A stretch of 64,000 nucleotides of DNA. Source: an uncultured Desulfosarcina sp. (lineage in GTDB: Bacteria; Desulfobacterota; Desulfobacteria; Desulfobacterales; Desulfosarcinaceae). The position numbers and the translations under genes are program-made. The stretch spans positions 6,138,001-6,202,000 of the forward strand of contig NZ_OY764190.1 in NCBI RefSeq assembly GCF_963668215.1. The letters are read 5' to 3'. This document shows positions 8,773-18,685 of this stretch, piece after piece (the stretch's first letter is position 1; every line of letters starts with the position of its first letter). The notes below the pieces were generated by a model. It ran no database searches. It saw nothing but the letters and a program-made list of their open reading frames with translations, and was not told the origin of the DNA.

Positions 8773-9936
8773 CTAACGCTCCTGCTGGCGGATCAGTTCC
8801 CGGGCCGTTTTACGGGCCCAGCTGTCCGCTGCGAGAATTTCGTCAAGGCCGGCACCATCGTTTTGCGTGTGCCGGCTCAAGGTCCGGTCGATGATTGGGC
8901 AGATCCCATTAAAAGGCAGACGGTTTTCCAGAAAGGCCTCCACAGCCACCTCATTGGCGGCATTGAGCACAGCCGGACAGGCTCCGCCCTGCTTGCCGGC
9001 GGCATAGGCCAGTGCCAGGCAAGGGAAGCGATCCAGATCCGGTTCTTCAAATGTAAAGGTTCCGATACCGGGAAAATCGGGCACTGGAACATCCAGCGGC
9101 AGCCGCCGGGGATGGGAAAGTCCGTAAGCGATGGCCCCTCTCATGTCCGGGATTCCCATCTGGGCAATCACCGCACCGTCCGCATAGGTCACCATGGAGT
9201 GGATGATGCTCTGGGGATGCACCACCACTTTGATGCGTGCAAAGTCGATATCGAAAAGCCAACGGGCCTCGATGACCTCCAGTCCCTTGTTCATCAGGGT
9301 GGCCGAATCGATGGTGATCTTGCTGCCCATGGACCAGTTGGGATGGCGCAGGGCGTCTTCGGGGGTGATCCCTTCAAAGGCGTCCCTGGGGCGGCTCAAA
9401 AAAGGGCCGCCCGATGCGGTCAGCAGAATTTCGCGCACCGCATTGTCTCCCCGACCGGCCATGCTCTGGAAGATGGCGCTGTGCTCGCTGTCCACGGGCA
9501 TCAGCTTGACGCCGCGCCGGGCAACCCTCTCCATGACGATGGCACCGGCCATCACCAGGGTTTCCTTGTTGGCCAGGGCAATGTCCTTGCCTGCATCGAT
9601 GGCGGCAAGGGTCGGCATCAGGCCGGCCGCACCGACCATGGCCCCCAGCACCAGATCGGTCTCCGGGCAGGTGGCCGCAGCGATGTACCCGGCTTCCCCG
9701 GTTACAATTTCCACATCCAGGTCATCAGGCAAAAGCGCCCTTAACTGTCCGGCATGGTCGTCGTCGATCACGGCTGCCAGGCGGGGCCGAAATTGCACAA
9801 TCTGCCGGGCCAGTGCGTCTACATTGGTTCTGGCCGTAAGCGCGCACACCTTGAACAGATCCGGAAACCGGCGGACAATATCGAGGGCATTGGATCCAAT
9901 GGAGCCGGTGGCACCCAGTATGGATAGGTTTTTCAT
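8773..9936 (-). CDS. dxr: 1-deoxy-D-xylulose 5-phosphate reductoisomerase
   Basis: Second enzyme of the MEP isoprenoid pathway, converting DXP to MEP with NADPH. The N-terminal NADPH site reads LGATGSIGSNALDIV. ALANKETLVMAG, MPVDSEHSAIFQ, LTASGGPF and HPNWSMGSKITIDSATLMNKG follow, covering the metal and substrate sites. I use the ATG at 9936, preceded by AAGGAAG, rather than an in-frame TTG 24 bp upstream, because the family begins directly at the strand leading to the glycine-rich motif. About 387 residues. It sits between cdsA and rseP in the usual cluster. Confidence 0.95.
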   Translation of the reverse strand: MKNLSILGATGSIGSNALDIVRRFPDLFKVCALTARTNVDALARQIVQFRPRLAAVIDDDHAGQLRALLPDDLDVEIVTGEAGYIAAATCPETDLVLGAMVGAAGLMPTLAAIDAGKDIALANKETLVMAGAIVMERVARRGVKLMPVDSEHSAIFQSMAGRGDNAVREILLTASGGPFLSRPRDAFEGITPEDALRHPNWSMGSKITIDSATLMNKGLEVIEARWLFDIDFARIKVVVHPQSIIHSMVTYADGAVIAQMGIPDMRGAIAYGLSHPRRLPLDVPVPDFPGIGTFTFEEPDLDRFPCLALAYAAGKQGGACPAVLNAANEVAVEAFLENRLPFNGICPIIDRTLSRHTQNDGAGLDEILAADSWARKTARELIRQQER

Positions 9937-9973
9937 AGCGGTTCGATCTTCCTTGGCCAACTGATGATCCCGA

Positions 9974-10780
9974 TCAGAATATACCGATTTTCAACAGATA
10001 GGCAAGCGGCGAGGCAAACAGAAGGGCGTCCAGCCGGTCGAGAAACCCACCATGGCCGGGGAGCAGGGTCCCGGAATCCTTGACGCCGGCCGAGCGCTTG
10101 AATTCGGATGCAAACAGGTCACCGATCTGACCGGCAACGCCGATGATCAGGGCGAACAGGATGCAGGGCACGGTTGCCAGGTCCGGCAGCAGCAGGGCTT
10201 TATAGCCCAGGGCCACGGCGACATTGGCCGCCAGTCCGCCCAGGCTGCCCTCGATGGTTTTCTTGGGGCTGACCCAGGGGCAGAGTTTGTGGCGCCCCAG
10301 GTATGTGCCGGTATAAAAGGCCCCGGTATCACCGGCGAAAACGATCAACAGCGGCCAGAAAAGCCACGCGATGCCGTCGGGGCTGAATCGGATGAGAACC
10401 AGAAAAGACAGAAACACAGGGATGTACACCAGACCCAGGACTTGTTTGGCAACCAGTCCGGGTGCCTGCGGATCATCCTTAAAAAGCGGCAGGCTCAATC
10501 CGGCCGCCAGGATGAGATCAACGGCCAGAATCATGGGAGCGGCAGCCATTTTCCCGTCGTAAAAGGCCCAGACGATCGCAGGGGCGAAAACCAGCCCGAG
10601 GATGGGCATCAGACGTTTCTGGAACGGGCCATCCGGTGCAAATACGATCCGGTAGTACTCCCAGAGCGTGATGATGCTGGCGGCAGCGACCAGCAGGTAA
10701 AAAACCACCCCGCCTACCCACACCAGCAGGTAGAGAATGGGCAGGGCGATAATCCCGGTAATCCAGCGCTTCAGGTGCAT
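9974..10780 (-). CDS. cdsA: Phosphatidate cytidylyltransferase
   Basis: Integral membrane enzyme making CDP-diacylglycerol from phosphatidate and CTP. Hydrophobic segments dominate, and the C-terminal signature region reads DSGTLLPGHGGFLDRLDALLFA, the CdsA catalytic motif. FAGDTGAFYTG and SPKKTIEGSLGG precede it in the correct order. The ATG at 10780 (MHLKRWITG) has AAAGGAA upstream; the longer frame lies mostly in uppS in a different frame and is not real. About 268 residues. Confidence 0.95.
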   Translation of the reverse strand: MHLKRWITGIIALPILYLLVWVGGVVFYLLVAAASIITLWEYYRIVFAPDGPFQKRLMPILGLVFAPAIVWAFYDGKMAAAPMILAVDLILAAGLSLPLFKDDPQAPGLVAKQVLGLVYIPVFLSFLVLIRFSPDGIAWLFWPLLIVFAGDTGAFYTGTYLGRHKLCPWVSPKKTIEGSLGGLAANVAVALGYKALLLPDLATVPCILFALIIGVAGQIGDLFASEFKRSAGVKDSGTLLPGHGGFLDRLDALLFASPLAYLLKIGIF

Positions 10781-10811
10781 GGCATTCCTTTGGTTGCGGC
10801 CGCAGGGTCGG

Positions 10812-11558
10812 TCAGCCGGAGGGAACGGCGCCGAAACGCCGCTCCCGCTGCTGGTAATCCTTGAGGATTCGAATGAACTCCTCTTCTCCGAAATCGGGCC
10901 ACAGCGTCGGTGTAAAAAAAATTTCCGCGTAGGCAATCTGCCAGAGCAGAAAGTTGCTGATGCGCATCTCCCCGCTGGTGCGGATCAGCAGATCCGGGTC
11001 CGGCAGTTCACGGGTATACAGGTGATCGGCCACCATTTCGGGGGTTACCGCCGACGGATCGATGGTCCCTTCCTTGGCGGCGGCGGCGATCCGCCTGACC
11101 ATCTCAACGATCTCGGTGCGTGCACCGTAGCTTAGCGCCAGGGTCAGGATCATCTTTTTATTGGCGGCGGTTTCGGCCATGACGGTCTTCAGGTCCCCGC
11201 GCACGGCTTCGGGCAGCCGGTCGATCTGACCGATGACGCAAAGCCGGATATCGTTCTCCATGAGCGTCCGGCGCTCGGCTTCCAGAAAGCGCCGCAGCAG
11301 GAACATGAGCCCGGACACTTCGGCCTGCGGGCGCTGCCAGTTTTCGGTGGAAAAAGCGTAGAGGGTGAGGGCTTCGATATTCAGCTTGCGAGCGGCTTGC
11401 ACGATGGTCCGCACGGCGTCCGCCCCTTTTTCGTGCCCCTTGAAACGGTTTAAGAGGCGCTTTTTCGCCCAGCGGCCGTTGCCGTCCATGATGACGGCAA
11501 CGTGTTTGGGCATCCGGTCGGGATCAAGTTCATTCCGAATGGAAGAACTAAAATTCAA
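10812..11558 (-). CDS. uppS: Undecaprenyl diphosphate synthase
   Basis: Cis-prenyltransferase that makes the C55 lipid carrier for peptidoglycan and LPS. It shows HVAVIMDGNGRWA with the catalytic Asp, GHEKGADAVR, LTLYAFSTENWQRP, and the C-terminal DLLIRTSGEMRISNFLLWQIAYAE and RRFGAV. I choose the TTG at 11558: it has AAGGA six or so bases upstream and gives an N-terminal extension of normal size before the first motif. An ATG at 11513 would start exactly at MPKHVAV and has no good ribosome site. The TTG start overlaps the end of frr by 11 bp. About 248 residues. Confidence 0.93.
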   Translation of the reverse strand: MNFSSSIRNELDPDRMPKHVAVIMDGNGRWAKKRLLNRFKGHEKGADAVRTIVQAARKLNIEALTLYAFSTENWQRPQAEVSGLMFLLRRFLEAERRTLMENDIRLCVIGQIDRLPEAVRGDLKTVMAETAANKKMILTLALSYGARTEIVEMVRRIAAAAKEGTIDPSAVTPEMVADHLYTRELPDPDLLIRTSGEMRISNFLLWQIAYAEIFFTPTLWPDFGEEEFIRILKDYQQRERRFGAVPSG

Positions 11559-12105
11559 GGATTTCCTTCTCTTTATCTTTGTAGATCTCGTCAATCTTGG
11601 CGATGAATTTGTCGGTGATTTTCTGCACATCGTCCTGGGCCTTGAAGGCGTCGTCTTCGGAGATGTCGCCATCTTTTTTAAAGCCCTTGAGCAGTTCGTT
11701 GGCATCCCGGCGGATATTGCGGGTGGCGATCTTGTGCTCCTCGCACATCTTGCTGACCACCTTGACCAGCTCCTTGCGGCGTTCTTCGGTCAATGGTGGA
11801 ATGGAGATGCGGATCAATTTGCCGTCGGAAGAGGGCGTCAGGCCTAAATCGGACTTCAAAATGGCCTTTTCGATCTCTTTGATGCCGGATACATCCCAGG
11901 GTTGGATGACGATCAGGCGGCTTTCGGGCACCGACAAGGAGGCCATCTGATTCAGCGGGGTCTGCGTGCCGTAGTAGTCGACCCGGATACCATCCAACAG
12001 CGACAACGACGCGCGGCCGGTTCTCACCCGCTTGAGTTCGTTTTCGAGGGCGGTGATGGTTTTCCCCATCCGCTCTTTGGTTTCCTGAAGTGTCTCTTCG
12101 ATCAT
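11548..12105 (-). CDS. frr: Ribosome recycling factor
   Basis: Splits post-termination ribosomes together with EF-G. All of the 185 residues fit the family: RTGRASLSLLDGIRVDYYGTQTPLNQMASLSVPE (L-shaped core, domain II), then IRISIPPLTEERRKELVK and the C-terminal helix with DEIYKDKEKEILEF. It follows pyrH by about 60 bp, in the widespread rpsB-tsf-pyrH-frr order. Its 3' end carries the ribosome binding site for uppS. Confidence 0.97.
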   Translation of the reverse strand: MIEETLQETKERMGKTITALENELKRVRTGRASLSLLDGIRVDYYGTQTPLNQMASLSVPESRLIVIQPWDVSGIKEIEKAILKSDLGLTPSSDGKLIRISIPPLTEERRKELVKVVSKMCEEHKIATRNIRRDANELLKGFKKDGDISEDDAFKAQDDVQKITDKFIAKIDEIYKDKEKEILEF

Positions 12106-12164
12106 GGTGGCTGTACCTCGCTGAAAAACGGGGTTAATCGGCGGGCCGGTCGGCCATTCTTCAA

Positions 12165-12890
12165 TCAGGGGGCAGGCTGTCCGCCGATGGTGGTTCCGAC
12201 GTTTTCTCCGAGAACCACCTTGGCGATGTTGCCCTTCTCTTTCAGATTGAACACCATCAGCGGCAGCTGATTGTCCATGGCCAGGGAAATGGCCGTCATG
12301 TCCATCACTTTGAGCTGCTTTTCGAGCACTTCCATGTAGCTGATGGTTTTAATGAAGCGGGCGTTGGCGTTCTTTTCGGGATCGGAATCGTACAATCCGT
12401 TGACCTTGGTGGCCTTGAGCAGGATCTCCGCATGGATCTCCTTGGCACGCAGGACCGCCGCGGTATCGGTGGTGAAATAGGGATTTCCCGATCCGGCGGC
12501 AAAAATAACCACCCGCCCCTTTTCAAGATGCCGCAACGCCCGGCGCAGGATATAGGGCTCTGCGACTTCGTGCATGGAGATGGCCGTCTGGACACGGGTC
12601 TGAATACCCGTTTTTTCCAGGGCGTCCTGCAGGGCCAGACTGTTGAGCACCGTTGCCAGCATGCCCATGTGATCGGCCGAAGTTCGCTCCATGCCGAAAG
12701 AACTGGCCGCCACCCCGCGGAAAATATTGCCTCCGCCGACGACAATGGCCAACTGCACGTTCAGTTCGACGATGCTGCGGACTTCCCCGGCCACATAGGA
12801 AAGCATGTCCGGACTGATGCCGAAGCCCTGATCTCCCATCAGGGCTTCCCCGCTCAATTTGAGCAGAATCCTTTGGTATTTGGACGCCAC
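12165..12890 (-). CDS. pyrH: UMP kinase
   Basis: Amino-acid-kinase-fold enzyme that phosphorylates UMP to UDP; hexameric and feedback-controlled in the family. Motifs in order: LLKLSGEALMG, VVGGGNIFRG, RTSADHMGMLATVLNSLAL, GNPYFTTDTAAVLRA and ATKVNGLYDSDP. 241 residues, normal length. The start codon is GTG at 12890, two bases after the tsf stop, so translation is probably coupled. Confidence 0.97.
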   Translation of the reverse strand: MASKYQRILLKLSGEALMGDQGFGISPDMLSYVAGEVRSIVELNVQLAIVVGGGNIFRGVAASSFGMERTSADHMGMLATVLNSLALQDALEKTGIQTRVQTAISMHEVAEPYILRRALRHLEKGRVVIFAAGSGNPYFTTDTAAVLRAKEIHAEILLKATKVNGLYDSDPEKNANARFIKTISYMEVLEKQLKVMDMTAISLAMDNQLPLMVFNLKEKGNIAKVVLGENVGTTIGGQPAP

Positions 12891-12892
12891 GT

Positions 12893-13492
12893 TTATTCCG
12901 CCCCGATCTGAAATCTGGCGAATCGTTTGATGGTGATTTTCTCGCCGGTCTTGGCAATCACCTCATTGAGATAGTCGGCGATGGTTTTGTCCGGCTCCTT
13001 AACGTACTGCTGGTTCATCAGGCAGCTTTCCTTGAAGAATTTGTTCAGCTTGCCTTCGGCGATCTTGTCGACCATGTTTTCGGGCTTGCCCATCTCCAGC
13101 ACCTGGGCTTTATAAATTTCCCGTTCGCGATCGATGATGTCCTGGGGGACGTCTTCGGGAACGATGCTCACCGGATTGGTGGCCGCTACATGCATGGCGA
13201 TGTTTTTGGCAAAGTCCTTGAAGTCGTCGGTCTTGGCTACAAAATCGGTTTCGCAGTTGATTTCCACCATAACACCGATTTTACCCCCCATGTGGATGTA
13301 GGACTGAATGGTGCCTTCGGAAGTGGCGCGTCCGGCCCGCTTGGCGGCCGTGGCGATGCCCTTTTTCCTCAAATAATCGACGGCCTTTTCCAGGTCGCCG
13401 TCACATTCGGACAAAGCGGCTTTGCAATCCATCATGCCGGCTCCGGATTTCTCACGGAGTTCTTTTACCATTGCTGCAGTTATATTGGACAT
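12893..13492 (-). CDS. tsf: Elongation factor Ts, short form
   Basis: Guanine nucleotide exchange factor for EF-Tu. The N-terminal UBA-like domain (VKELREKSGAGMMDCKAALSE) and the EF-Tu-contacting core (GKIGVMVEINCETDFVAKTDDF) are intact. At 199 residues it is the short type, like Thermus, lacking the second subdomain and coiled coil found in enterobacterial EF-Ts (about 283). Five bases separate it from rpsB. Confidence 0.96.
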   Translation of the reverse strand: MSNITAAMVKELREKSGAGMMDCKAALSECDGDLEKAVDYLRKKGIATAAKRAGRATSEGTIQSYIHMGGKIGVMVEINCETDFVAKTDDFKDFAKNIAMHVAATNPVSIVPEDVPQDIIDREREIYKAQVLEMGKPENMVDKIAEGKLNKFFKESCLMNQQYVKEPDKTIADYLNEVIAKTGEKITIKRFARFQIGAE

Positions 13493-13497
13493 TGGTT

Positions 13498-14391
13498 TTA
13501 TTCTCCCGTAGGTTCTGCTTCTGCTGTTGCTGCCTCTTCCGTGGATTCTCCGTCTTCCGCTGCGGCACCCTTGCGGATAATCTCAACCACCGGCCCGTCG
13601 GTGCCGTCGGAAATCACTTTGCGCTCTCCGGGTTTGAGTTCCGCGGCGGCGGACTCCAATTCGGAGGGTTCTTCTCCCTTGTCGGCCTCGGCCTGCTGAC
13701 GCTCCTTGAAGCGCGCCTTTCCTTCGATGCAAGCATCGGACATTTTGGAACTAATCAGGCGAATGGCCCGGATGGCGTCGTCGTTGCCGGGAATGGGATG
13801 ATCGATTTCATCGGGATCGCAGTTGGTGTCGACGACGGCCACAATGGGGATGCCCAACCGGCGGCCTTCGCGCACGGCAATGGCTTCGTTCTTGGGATCG
13901 ATGATAAAAATGGCGCCGGGCAGTTTGGTCATGCTGCGGATGCCGCCCAGGGTGCTGTCGAGCTTTGCACGCTCCTTGGCCAGTTTCAACCGCTCTTTTT
14001 TGGGAAACAGTTCGATGGAACCGTCGTTTTCAATGGTGTTGAGATAGTTCAGGCGATCGACGCTTTTCTTGACGGTCTGGAAATTGGTGAGCATGCCGCC
14101 CAGCCAGCGGTTGTGGACGTAAAACATCTCGGCGCGGTTGGCCTCTTCGTAAATCGATTCGCGGGCCTGTTTCTTGGTTCCCACGAACAGAACGGTCTTG
14201 CCTTTGGCTACCGTGTCCACGATGAAGTCGTAGGCATCGCGGAACATCCTGACGGTTTTTTGCAGATCGACGATGTAGATGCCGTTGCGGGCCCCGAAGA
14301 TATAGGGTTTCATCTTGGGGTTCCAGCGTTTGGTCTGATGCCCGAAATGGACACCGGCTTCCAGCAGTTCTTTCATTGTAACGTAAGCCAT
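13498..14391 (-). CDS. rpsB: Ribosomal protein S2 with acidic C-terminal tail
   Basis: Small-subunit protein needed for S1 binding. Core motifs LLEAGVHFGHQTKRWNPKM, FVGTKKQARE, RWLGGMLTNF and DTNCDPDEIDHPIPGNDDAIRAI are present. After about residue 230 the protein continues with roughly 65 residues rich in Glu, Ala and Gly, absent from the 241-residue E. coli protein but common in Desulfobacterota. It is the first gene after a factor-independent terminator, so it probably has its own promoter in the 126-bp leader; I could not identify it with confidence. Confidence 0.96.
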   Translation of the reverse strand: MAYVTMKELLEAGVHFGHQTKRWNPKMKPYIFGARNGIYIVDLQKTVRMFRDAYDFIVDTVAKGKTVLFVGTKKQARESIYEEANRAEMFYVHNRWLGGMLTNFQTVKKSVDRLNYLNTIENDGSIELFPKKERLKLAKERAKLDSTLGGIRSMTKLPGAIFIIDPKNEAIAVREGRRLGIPIVAVVDTNCDPDEIDHPIPGNDDAIRAIRLISSKMSDACIEGKARFKERQQAEADKGEEPSELESAAAELKPGERKVISDGTDGPVVEIIRKGAAAEDGESTEEAATAEAEPTGE

Positions 14392-14517
14392 GATTCTCTC
14401 CTTGATGTTGGTTTTACCTTCGCCCGCTTCACCCCCGAATCCGACTTTCCTTCTTTCCTAAAGGATAGCACCGGGACCGGGTCCACAGGCGTGTGGTTTA
14501 AAAACGAGTTTAGTTAA

Positions 14518-14549
14518 CAAAAAAGTTTGCGTCCCGCAATACTTTTTTG
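14518..14549 (-). terminator. Rho-independent terminator after prmC
   Basis: Read on the minus strand it is an A-rich arm, a GC pairing (TTGCG with CGCAA around a 3-nt loop) and a run of six T. The A and T arms pair, so it could work both ways. It separates the rho-rpmE-prfA-prmC group from the rpsB group. Confidence 0.75.
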
Positions 14550-14562
14550 AGCTGACAGCGCG

Positions 14563-14620
14563 TAGCTCATAGCTGATAGCGTATGGATCGAAACGCCTAC
14601 CCACTATCAGCTATGAGCTA
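14563..14620. repeat. Perfect 17-bp inverted repeat overlapping the prmC stop
   Basis: Arms TAGCTCATAGCTGATAG at 14563-14579 and its exact complement at 14604-14620 flank a 24-nt loop. The right arm includes the last codons and stop of prmC. The arms are built of TAGCT/CATAGCT sub-repeats, as in dispersed palindromic repeats. Confidence 0.8.
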
Positions 14621-15489
14621 TGAGCTAAAAATACCCGGTCCAATCCGCTGTAATCCTTGATGACACGCACCGACGCATAACAGCCGACATCGTCGGCGAT
14701 GGATCGGACGGCGTCGGCCTGGTCGCAGCCAATCTCCAGGGCCAGCAGCCCCCCGGGCCGCAGATAATCATGAGCCGACACGATGATCCGCCGCAGGCAC
14801 AGCAGGCCGTCCTGGTCGGCATCCAGGGCCGCAAGCGGTTCGTGCAGGCGGATTTCCGGCTGCAGGGCGGCCATATCGCCGCTGCGGATATAGGGCGGAT
14901 TGGAAACAATGAGATCGAACCTTGGTCCATCAGGCGCCAGGGCCGCATCCCAACTGCCGCAGAACCAGTTGATGCAATGATCCACCCGGTGGGTGCGGGC
15001 ATTTTGCCTGGCGATCGCCAGGGCCGCCGGGGACCGGTCCATGGCCACGTAGCGGTGCTCCGGATGCTCGTGGGCCAGCGCAATGGTAATAGCTCCCGAA
15101 CCGGTGCCCAGGTCCAGCACCCGTTTGGGTTTTCCGGCTGGATCGTCGAGAACGGGCAGCACCGCCTCCACCAGACATTCGGTTTCCGGGCGGGGAATCA
15201 GCACCGACGGACCGACAGCCAGCAGCAGGGACCAGAATTCCCGGCTACCGGTGATATAGGCCAGCGGCTCACGGGAAATGCGCCGTTTGATCAGGGTTTT
15301 GAAATTGCCGAGTTCCGCTTCCGTCAAAGGCTTGTCGTGATTCAGATAAAGGTCGATGCGGCGCACTCCCAGGCAATGGGCCAGCAGAATTTCCGCCTCG
15401 CTGCGCGCACTTTCGATGCCGTGATCCTGAAAATAGCCGGTGGTCCATCGCACCAGCCGCAACAGGGTCCAGGTCTCCGAATCAGGCAT
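14611..15489 (-). CDS. prmC: Release factor glutamine methyltransferase
   Basis: SAM-dependent methyltransferase that N5-methylates the Gln of the GGQ motif in RF1/RF2. It has the N-terminal helical domain (ARSEAEILLAHCLG), the SAM site VLDLGTGSGAITIALA, and the catalytic IVSNPPYI. I place the start at the ATG at 15489, preceded by GAAGG and overlapping the prfA stop by 8 bp; an ATG five codons earlier (15504) is also possible. About 292 residues. Location directly after its substrate gene prfA is the usual arrangement. Confidence 0.94.
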   Translation of the reverse strand: MPDSETWTLLRLVRWTTGYFQDHGIESARSEAEILLAHCLGVRRIDLYLNHDKPLTEAELGNFKTLIKRRISREPLAYITGSREFWSLLLAVGPSVLIPRPETECLVEAVLPVLDDPAGKPKRVLDLGTGSGAITIALAHEHPEHRYVAMDRSPAALAIARQNARTHRVDHCINWFCGSWDAALAPDGPRFDLIVSNPPYIRSGDMAALQPEIRLHEPLAALDADQDGLLCLRRIIVSAHDYLRPGGLLALEIGCDQADAVRSIADDVGCYASVRVIKDYSGLDRVFLAHSS

Positions 15490-16558
15490 CGGCGCCTTCG
15501 GCATGCTGGAGAGCCTGGCTCTGGTAGTGGGTGATCAGCGGATCAATGACCTCGTCCACGTCACCCTGCAAGATGGAATCCAATCGGTACAGGGTCAGCC
15601 CGATGCGATGATCGGTGACCCGACCTTGGGGAAAATTGTAGGTCCGGATGCGTTCGCTGCGGTCGCCGCTGCCCACCTGGCTCTTGCGGTTCTGGGAGCG
15701 CTCCTCGTTTTGCTCGCGAACCATCTGGTCGAACAGGCGGGACCGCAGGACCTTCAAGGCCTTGGCCTTGTTTTTATGCTGGGATTTTTCGTCCTGGCAG
15801 GTGACCACCAGGCCGGAGGGCAGGTGGGTAATGCGCACCGCCGAATCGGTGGTATTGACCGACTGGCCGCCGGGTCCCGAGGAGCGATAGACATCCACCT
15901 TGAGTTCGCTGGGATCGATCTTGAGTTCGATCTCCTCGGCCTCGGGCAGAACGGCCACGGTCACCGCCGAGGTATGGATGCGCCCCTGGGTCTCGGTGGT
16001 CGGCACTCGCTGGACACGGTGGGTGCCGCTTTCGAATTTCAGGCGGCTGTAGGCGCCCTTGCCGTTGACGCTGGCAATGATCTCCTTGAGCCCCCCCACA
16101 CCGGTGGCGTGATGATCCATCACCTCCACCTTCCACCCCCGGGCGTCGGCATAGCGCTGATACATCTTGAACAGGTCGCCAGCAAACAGCCCGGCCTCAT
16201 CGCCGCCGGTACCGGCACGAATTTCGAGAATCACGTTCTTGTCATCCAGGGGGTCCTTGGGAATCAACAGGATCTTCAGTTCTTCCTTGAGGCGTTCCTT
16301 TTCCGCTTCCAGCCGCTCGACCTCTTCCGCCGCCATGGCTTTGATCTCGGGGTCGTCATCGTGGAGCAGATCGAGGCTGTCGTCCAGTTCCCGATCCACC
16401 TGCTTGAACTGCCGATAGGCATCCACCACCTGCGAAATCTCGGCGTGCTCGCGAATGTATTTCTGGTAAGCCTCCCTGTCCTGAACCACTTTCGGATCGG
16501 ACAGCAGCCGCTCCAGTTCCTTAAAACGGTCTTCCACACCTTTTAATTTATCGAACAT
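15482..16558 (-). CDS. prfA: Peptide chain release factor 1
   Basis: Terminates translation at UAA/UAG. The GGQ loop is in SSGPGGQSVNTTDSAVRITH, and the decoding PxT tripeptide appears as PTT in HRVQRVPTTETQGRIHTSA, which marks RF1 rather than RF2. The start MFDKLKGVEDRF at 16558 is standard; codons further upstream are not conserved. 358 residues. Confidence 0.97.
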   Translation of the reverse strand: MFDKLKGVEDRFKELERLLSDPKVVQDREAYQKYIREHAEISQVVDAYRQFKQVDRELDDSLDLLHDDDPEIKAMAAEEVERLEAEKERLKEELKILLIPKDPLDDKNVILEIRAGTGGDEAGLFAGDLFKMYQRYADARGWKVEVMDHHATGVGGLKEIIASVNGKGAYSRLKFESGTHRVQRVPTTETQGRIHTSAVTVAVLPEAEEIELKIDPSELKVDVYRSSGPGGQSVNTTDSAVRITHLPSGLVVTCQDEKSQHKNKAKALKVLRSRLFDQMVREQNEERSQNRKSQVGSGDRSERIRTYNFPQGRVTDHRIGLTLYRLDSILQGDVDEVIDPLITHYQSQALQHAEGADA

Positions 16559-16678
16559 GGGCACCCCCGGAATATAACGGGCAACCTGCACGGCCAAATA
16601 CCGATTTTTCGTCGGCAGGGCATCGGGTCGCTAATGTGAAAAGGGATCGGGTAATGAAACGCTCGGGGCGGGCAGGAC

Positions 16679-16708
16679 CCGGTGCCGGTCTGTTCGACCG
16701 GGCACCGG
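16679..16708. repeat. GC-rich hairpin between rpmE and prfA
   Basis: CCGGTGCCGGTC at 16679-16690 pairs with 16696-16708 around TGTTC, with one bulged G. No T-run follows on either strand, so it is more likely an mRNA processing or stability structure than an intrinsic terminator. Confidence 0.6.
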
Positions 16709-16742
16709 ATGCAGCCTGAAAAGAAAGATGGGGATAAGCGCG

Positions 16743-16955
16743 CTACTGATTCTGCTGGAATTTTTCGTATTTTTTTCTGAACCGCTCGATACGGCCGGCC
16801 GTATCCACCAGTTTCTGCTTGCCGGTGAAAAACGGGTGGCATTTGGAGCAAATTTCCACGCGGATATCCTTTTTGGTCGATCCAACCTCCACGACGTTGC
16901 CGCAGGCACACTGGATGGTTGTATCGAAATATTCCGGATGAACGTCGGTTTTCAT
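16743..16955 (-). CDS. rpmE: Ribosomal protein L31, zinc form
   Basis: 70-residue large-subunit protein. It starts MKTDVHPEYFDTTIQCACGN and has Cys residues at CAC and CSKC plus HPFFTGKQKLVDTAGRIERF, so it is the zinc-binding C+ type. The ORF sits 27 bp after rho in the same direction, matching the common rho-rpmE-prfA-prmC order. Confidence 0.97.
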   Translation of the reverse strand: MKTDVHPEYFDTTIQCACGNVVEVGSTKKDIRVEICSKCHPFFTGKQKLVDTAGRIERFRKKYEKFQQNQ

Positions 16956-16982
16956 TGTATTTTCAACCCCCTATAAAAATTT

Positions 16983-18230
<1,248 letters not shown>

Positions 18231-18685
18231 CAAAACACTCCACGTTAAGATAGGTTAGCGCGCATGACTTGAATTTTCGGTGTTCGCGAAACGACCATTG
18301 GGATGTTGATACAACAGCGCGACCGATTACCTGCAACAGTGATAAGGCGGTGCCCCCCAAGCCTGCATTCCAGGTTTCATGATGCAACGATGCCTTCAGG
18401 TGTATTGGGTTGGGCTGTTGATTTTTTTTGGAGGAATATGCGTGCTTTTGTGATAGAGGTTATCGAAAAATACTCCCCGGAGCGGGTCTGCCCATTGGGT
18501 TATTTCAGATAGTTATATCATGAACTCGCCGGTGTCAAGAGAATTTGAATCCATCCAGCATCATGAGGGCAAATGCTTTTCCACGCAATTTACGGGTCGA
18601 TCATTAGCGGTCATAGGGACGAAAAATTTTTCGCCCTTACCCCACCGCTCGGCGACAACAAAAACGATTGCCACCAACGCAAACC
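18231..18685. other. Divergent intergenic region rho / cca
   Basis: About 455 bp with no supportable gene. It must hold the rho promoter on the minus strand and the cca promoter on the plus strand, but I see no convincing -35/-10 pair. A 14-bp perfect palindrome CGAAAAATTTTTCG lies near 18619-18632. Its core resembles part of the palindromic element near 39770-39820. Confidence 0.4.

Noticed and set aside
16679..16708. Hairpin as intrinsic terminator after rpmE
   Set aside because: No T-run follows on the minus strand and prfA continues in the same direction.
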